Source: an uncultured Alphaproteobacteria bacterium
Lineage (GTDB): Bacteria; Pseudomonadota; Alphaproteobacteria; Micavibrionales; Micavibrionaceae
NCBI GenBank assembly: GCA_946481105.1
Contig: CAMLMM010000078.1
Location: 1 to 8,722 of the forward strand
Direction: 5' to 3'
DNA length: 8,722 nucleotides
Shown here in pieces: positions 6,718 through 8,722 of this stretch. The notes beneath the pieces were generated by a model. It saw only the letters and a program-made list of their open reading frames with translations, was not told the origin of the DNA and did no database searches. Positions within the stretch are counted from its first letter, which is position 1. Each line of letters begins with the position of its first letter. Both the position numbers and the translations under genes were made by a program.

Positions 6718-7035
6718 TTATTCGCTCTTCATTTGCTCAGTGGCGTCACGTACGGCTTTGGCAATGACCGTATCCAGTTCGGCGTTATCGGCAATGATAT
6801 TCTTGCCTGACAAATCCTTCAGGATTTTGCGTTTGACGTCGTCATAGCCCGGTTCATCCAGATTGGCGGTAATGACTTCTTTTGCGTAGGATTCTTTGGC
6901 CTCGCCCGTCAGGCCCATTTTATCAGCAGCCCAATAGCCAATCAGACGGCTGGCGCGGGCTTCGATGCGGAAGTCGTTTTTCTGATCTTCGGCAAAACCG
7001 GTTTCGAAAGCATTTTCTCTGTCGCGGAAATTCAT
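6718..7035 (-). CDS. DUF1476 / F1-ATPase zeta-inhibitor family protein, copy 1
   Basis: A 105-residue acidic helical protein of the DUF1476 family, whose Paracoccus denitrificans member is the zeta subunit that inhibits ATP hydrolysis by F1. The family pattern is clear: FRDRENAFETGFAED at residues 3-17 (the inhibitory end in Paracoccus), RIEARASRLIGYWAADKMGL, a YAKEVITANLDEPG stretch, and DVKRKILKDL before a final helix. A GTG at 7041 is in frame, but the ATG at 7035 is better. The ribosome binding site (TAAAGGGGTG at 7048-7039 on the - strand, close to the ideal sequence) is well spaced from it and would abut the GTG. That site is inside a long hairpin ending at the start codon. This copy resembles the canonical family more than its neighbour does, and is probably the working zeta. 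It lies 79 bases after the other copy, on the same strand. Confidence 0.92.
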   Translation of the reverse strand: MNFRDRENAFETGFAEDQKNDFRIEARASRLIGYWAADKMGLTGEAKESYAKEVITANLDEPGYDDVKRKILKDLSGKNIIADNAELDTVIAKAVRDATEQMKSE

Positions 7036-7086
7036 AGGCACCCCTTTAAACCATAAAAATAATGAATGGTTTAGAATAGGGTGCCT
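7036..7086 (-). promoter_or_regulatory. long hairpin hiding the Shine-Dalgarno of the zeta copy 1 gene
   Basis: The outer arms AGGCACCC (7036-7043) and GGGTGCCT (7079-7086) and the inner arms TAAACCAT (7047-7054) and ATGGTTTA (7066-7073) are perfectly complementary. They give 16 base pairs with one asymmetric internal loop and an 11-base loop. In the - strand messenger the last paired base touches the ATG at 7035, and the GGGTG of the Shine-Dalgarno is inside the outer stem. The structure is seen directly. Control of translation (by temperature, by a ligand, or simply as a brake) is inference. It also contains no U-run, so it is not a normal terminator for the gene upstream. Confidence 0.6.
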
Positions 7087-7114
7087 GTGACAGGATTTCC
7101 AGCCCTAAGTTTGA

Positions 7115-7444
7115 TCAGGTATTTAAAACCTGCTTGCGGGCGATCTGGGCTTTCAGGGCGATAAGACGCTCCAGCGCATTTTCCGAGAGGTCAATCTTGT
7201 TGGCGGCGAAATCGGCTAGCATTTTCTGCTTAAAGGCCGATTGCGACCCGTTTTCAAGGGCAAAATTTTGGAAACCCTGTACAAACTCAATAGCTTTGGT
7301 TGATTCAAGCCCCAGACGCTCTGCCGCCCATTCCGCGACTAATGTGTTGGTTTTTGAGGCGATTTTGAATGTGATTTCCTCGTCGAGGGCAAATTGCGTT
7401 TCAAAGGCTTTGGTGCGGCCTTCAAAAGACATAACACTATTCAT
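7115..7444 (-). CDS. DUF1476 / zeta-inhibitor family paralogue, copy 2 (divergent)
   Basis: A 109-residue protein clearly related to its downstream neighbour. Both share the N-terminal block (M-x-F-x-x-R-x-x-AFET-x-FA-x-D, then F-x-I), the Leu-x-x-x-WAA-x-x-x-GL block at about residues 35-46, and a late Lys-x-Lys-x-Leu-x-Asp helix. The middle (residues 48-70) differs: the family's Asp-x-x-x-Pro-Gly is replaced by Glu-Asn-Gly-Ser-Gln, and the C-terminal helix is basic (IARKQ) instead of acidic. CGGAG lies eight bases before the ATG at 7444; a second ATG at 7432 aligns better with the start of the other copy. It is the first gene of the - strand pair and divergent from purC. A -10-like TATGAT (7471-7466) lies upstream, without a clear -35. 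It may be a second regulator of F1, or have a different partner. Membership of the family is inferred from the alignment by eye. Confidence 0.85.
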   Translation of the reverse strand: MNSVMSFEGRTKAFETQFALDEEITFKIASKTNTLVAEWAAERLGLESTKAIEFVQGFQNFALENGSQSAFKQKMLADFAANKIDLSENALERLIALKAQIARKQVLNT

Positions 7445-7477
7445 CAGATTTTCTCCGTGTTTTGATCATAAAGGGTT

Positions 7478-7507
7478 TTACTTGGATGGCATCCTTTTGT
7501 TATATCA
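7478..7507 (+). promoter_or_regulatory. candidate purC promoter
   Basis: TTTACT (7478-7483) and TATATC (7502-7507), separated by 18 bases, each match four of six consensus bases. The site is in the 115-bp divergent gap between the zeta copy 2 gene and purC. It would give a leader of about 45 bases. A small palindrome, GGATG-G-CATCC (7485-7495), lies in the spacer. Confidence 0.3.
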
Positions 7508-7559
7508 AGAAATCCTAAGGAAAATATTAACGCTCACGGTTGAGAAAACAGGTAATTCA

Positions 7560-8441
7560 ATGCTTTTTTCAGGCTCTAAAAATTCCCGGCGCAAAGTCCT
7601 TTATGAGGGCAAAGCGAAAACGATATTCGAAGGACCCGAGCCAGGCACGGTAATTCAATACTTTAAGGACGATGTGACCGCCGGTAATGGTGCGAAACAT
7701 GATGTGATTGCTGGTAAAGGAGTCCTTAACAACCGGATTTCAGCCCATATCATGACCAAGCTGGAAGGTATCGGCATTCCGACACATTTCCTGAAATCAC
7801 TCAACATGCGTGAACAACTGATCCGCCAGGTCGAAATCATTCCGCTGGAAGTGGTGGTGCGGAATATTGCTGCTGGTTCGCTCGTGAAAAAACTGGGTCT
7901 GAAAGAGGGCACCGTACTGAATTACCCGCTGGTTGAATTCTATTACAAGAAGGATGAACTCAACGACCCGATGGTCGGCGAAAACCACATCATTAATATG
8001 GGCTGGGCCGATCCGTATGAACTGGAAGAGATGGTCGCGCAGGCATGGCGCATTAATGACTTCCTGTCCGGGCTGTTCTCAGGCATTGGTATCAAGCTGG
8101 TGGATTTCAAAGTTGAATTTGGCCGCCTCTATGGCGAGTACGAAGAAGTCTATATTCTGCTGGCTGACGAAATATCGCCGGATAATTGCCGCCTGTGGGA
8201 TGATCGCACGGGCGAAAAACTGGACAAGGATCGTTACCGTCAGGAACTCGGCGGCGTGATTGAAGCCTATCAGGATATTGCGAAGCGTCTTGGGCTTATT
8301 CCTGAAACCGGTATCATTCAGGGCGGTAATATCGATGAGCAAATTGCATCCTCGCTCGGTGAAATTGAAAACGAAGTGGCACGGGAACGCAAACTCCGCA
8401 GCGTGAACAAAACCGCGCCGACCAAACCTTGGAAATCATAG
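7560..8441 (+). CDS. purC: phosphoribosylaminoimidazole-succinocarboxamide synthase (SAICAR synthetase)
   Basis: Ligates aspartate to CAIR using ATP to give SAICAR in de novo purine synthesis. From the ATG at 7560 the protein has 293 residues. Family marks are LYEGKAK (14-20, nucleotide-binding region), [16 protein letters not shown] (92-107), LVDFKVEFG (180-188) and [13 protein letters not shown] (202-214). Sequence style and the FYYK-x-DELNDPM block are typical of alphaproteobacterial PurC. The frame is open back to 7134, but that stretch is antisense to the zeta copy 2 gene. AGGT lies six bases before the chosen ATG, and the family N-terminus begins just after it. The bacterial enzyme is usually about 235-260 residues. 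Here roughly 40 extra residues (about 251-293) form a charged tail with an acidic helix ([19 protein letters not shown]) and a basic end; their role is unknown. purS follows nine bases later. Confidence 0.97.
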   Translation: MLFSGSKNSRRKVLYEGKAKTIFEGPEPGTVIQYFKDDVTAGNGAKHDVIAGKGVLNNRISAHIMTKLEGIGIPTHFLKSLNMREQLIRQVEIIPLEVVVRNIAAGSLVKKLGLKEGTVLNYPLVEFYYKKDELNDPMVGENHIINMGWADPYELEEMVAQAWRINDFLSGLFSGIGIKLVDFKVEFGRLYGEYEEVYILLADEISPDNCRLWDDRTGEKLDKDRYRQELGGVIEAYQDIAKRLGLIPETGIIQGGNIDEQIASSLGEIENEVARERKLRSVNKTAPTKPWKS

Positions 8442-8450
8442 AGGCATATA

Positions 8451-8681
8451 ATGAAAGCAGTAGTCAAAGTTACCCTTCGCAAAGGCGTTCTCGATCCACA
8501 AGGAAAAGCCATTGGTCATGCGCTTCACGGCCTCGGTTTTGCCGAAGTCGGCGATGTTCGTCAGGGCAAATTTATCGAGATTGATGTACCGGACGGCACC
8601 TCGGCGGACCGTATCAAGGATATGTGCCAGAAACTGCTGGCGAACCCCGTCACCGAAGATTTTGAAATCGTCACCATGTAA
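8451..8681 (+). CDS. purS: phosphoribosylformylglycinamidine synthase subunit PurS
   Basis: A small, 76-residue subunit of FGAM synthase that dimerises and bridges PurL and PurQ so that ammonia can pass between them. The family pattern is complete: an initial strand KAVVKVTLRKGVLDPQGKAI (2-21), the helix HALHGLGF, GDVRQGKFIEIDV (34-46), and the ending helix with CQKLLANPVTEDFEI (59-73). GAGG (8441-8444), overlapping the purC stop codon, is six bases before the ATG, so purC and purS are translated from one messenger. Its partners purQ and purL are about 2 kb away on the opposite strand, where purQ more often follows purS directly. Confidence 0.96.
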   Translation: MKAVVKVTLRKGVLDPQGKAIGHALHGLGFAEVGDVRQGKFIEIDVPDGTSADRIKDMCQKLLANPVTEDFEIVTM

Positions 8682-8695
8682 TATCAGGAGTGCGC

Positions 8696-8722
8696 ATGAA
8701 ATATACCCCGTTGCATCAGGCC
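8696..8722 (+). CDS. start of a gene cut by the window edge, possibly gcvT
   Basis: Only nine codons are visible (MKYTPLHQA). CAGGAG at 8685-8690 lies five bases before the ATG, and the gap from purS is 14 bases, so it is probably the third gene of the purC operon. The TPLHQA start resembles the first residues of glycine cleavage T protein (aminomethyltransferase), which would fit one-carbon supply to purines. Nine residues are too few to be sure, and it is clearly not purQ. Confidence 0.45.

Noticed and set aside
6529..6810. Open frame of 93 codons on the + strand
   Set aside because: It has no ribosome binding site, reads through a terminator and continues antisense into a zeta gene.
7485..7495. 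GGATG-G-CATCC palindrome between purC and the zeta copy 2 gene as an operator
   Set aside because: Only five base pairs, likely by chance, and not repeated in front of purQ.
7134..7559. N-terminal extension of purC by 142 codons
   Set aside because: The stretch is antisense to the zeta copy 2 gene, and PurC homology starts just after 7560 where a ribosome binding site is present.

Overview
The window looks like chromosomal DNA of an alphaproteobacterium of moderate GC content. The main grounds are two genes of the DUF1476 / F1-ATPase zeta-inhibitor family, which is essentially confined to Alphaproteobacteria, and a PurC of alphaproteobacterial type. Nothing suggests a plasmid, phage or insertion sequence.

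Layout. Bases 1-95 hold a compact REP-like repeat that can fold as a cloverleaf. Next, on the + strand, come an exported N-acetylmuramoyl-L-alanine amidase (AmiC-like, 259-1461), a 62-residue lipoprotein (1569-1757) with a strong terminator, and a 384-residue protein (1850-3004). That last protein appears to carry octotricopeptide-like (OPR) helical repeats followed by a RAP-like C-terminal domain, so it may be an RNA-binding protein. It runs tail to tail into purL, with a 16-bp overlap. On the - strand, purQ, a small GNAT acetyltransferase and purL form a tight operon (6404 down to 2989), in which the acetyltransferase start overlaps purQ and its end carries the purL ribosome binding site. 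A 313-bp AT-rich gap with a bidirectional terminator follows. Then come two tandem, divergent zeta-inhibitor paralogues on the - strand (7444-7115 and 7035-6718). On the + strand, purC and purS (7560-8681) are followed by the first codons of another gene (8696 to the edge), possibly gcvT.

How the genes work together. PurS, PurQ and PurL are the three parts of bacterial FGAM synthase (FGAR to FGAM), and PurC acts later in the same pathway (CAIR to SAICAR). Here the complex is encoded by two oppositely oriented transcription units separated by the zeta genes. If the zeta proteins act as in Paracoccus, they restrain ATP hydrolysis by F1, which would place ATP conservation next to purine synthesis.

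The points most worth a second look are: the putative OPR/RAP protein; the tandem zeta paralogues; a long hairpin that ends exactly at the start codon of the second zeta gene and would hide its Shine-Dalgarno sequence; the acetyltransferase embedded between purQ and purL; and the cloverleaf repeat at the left edge. I see no clearly new multi-gene defence or mobile system. The OPR/RAP protein and the zeta pair with its hairpin are the best candidates for undescribed biology.
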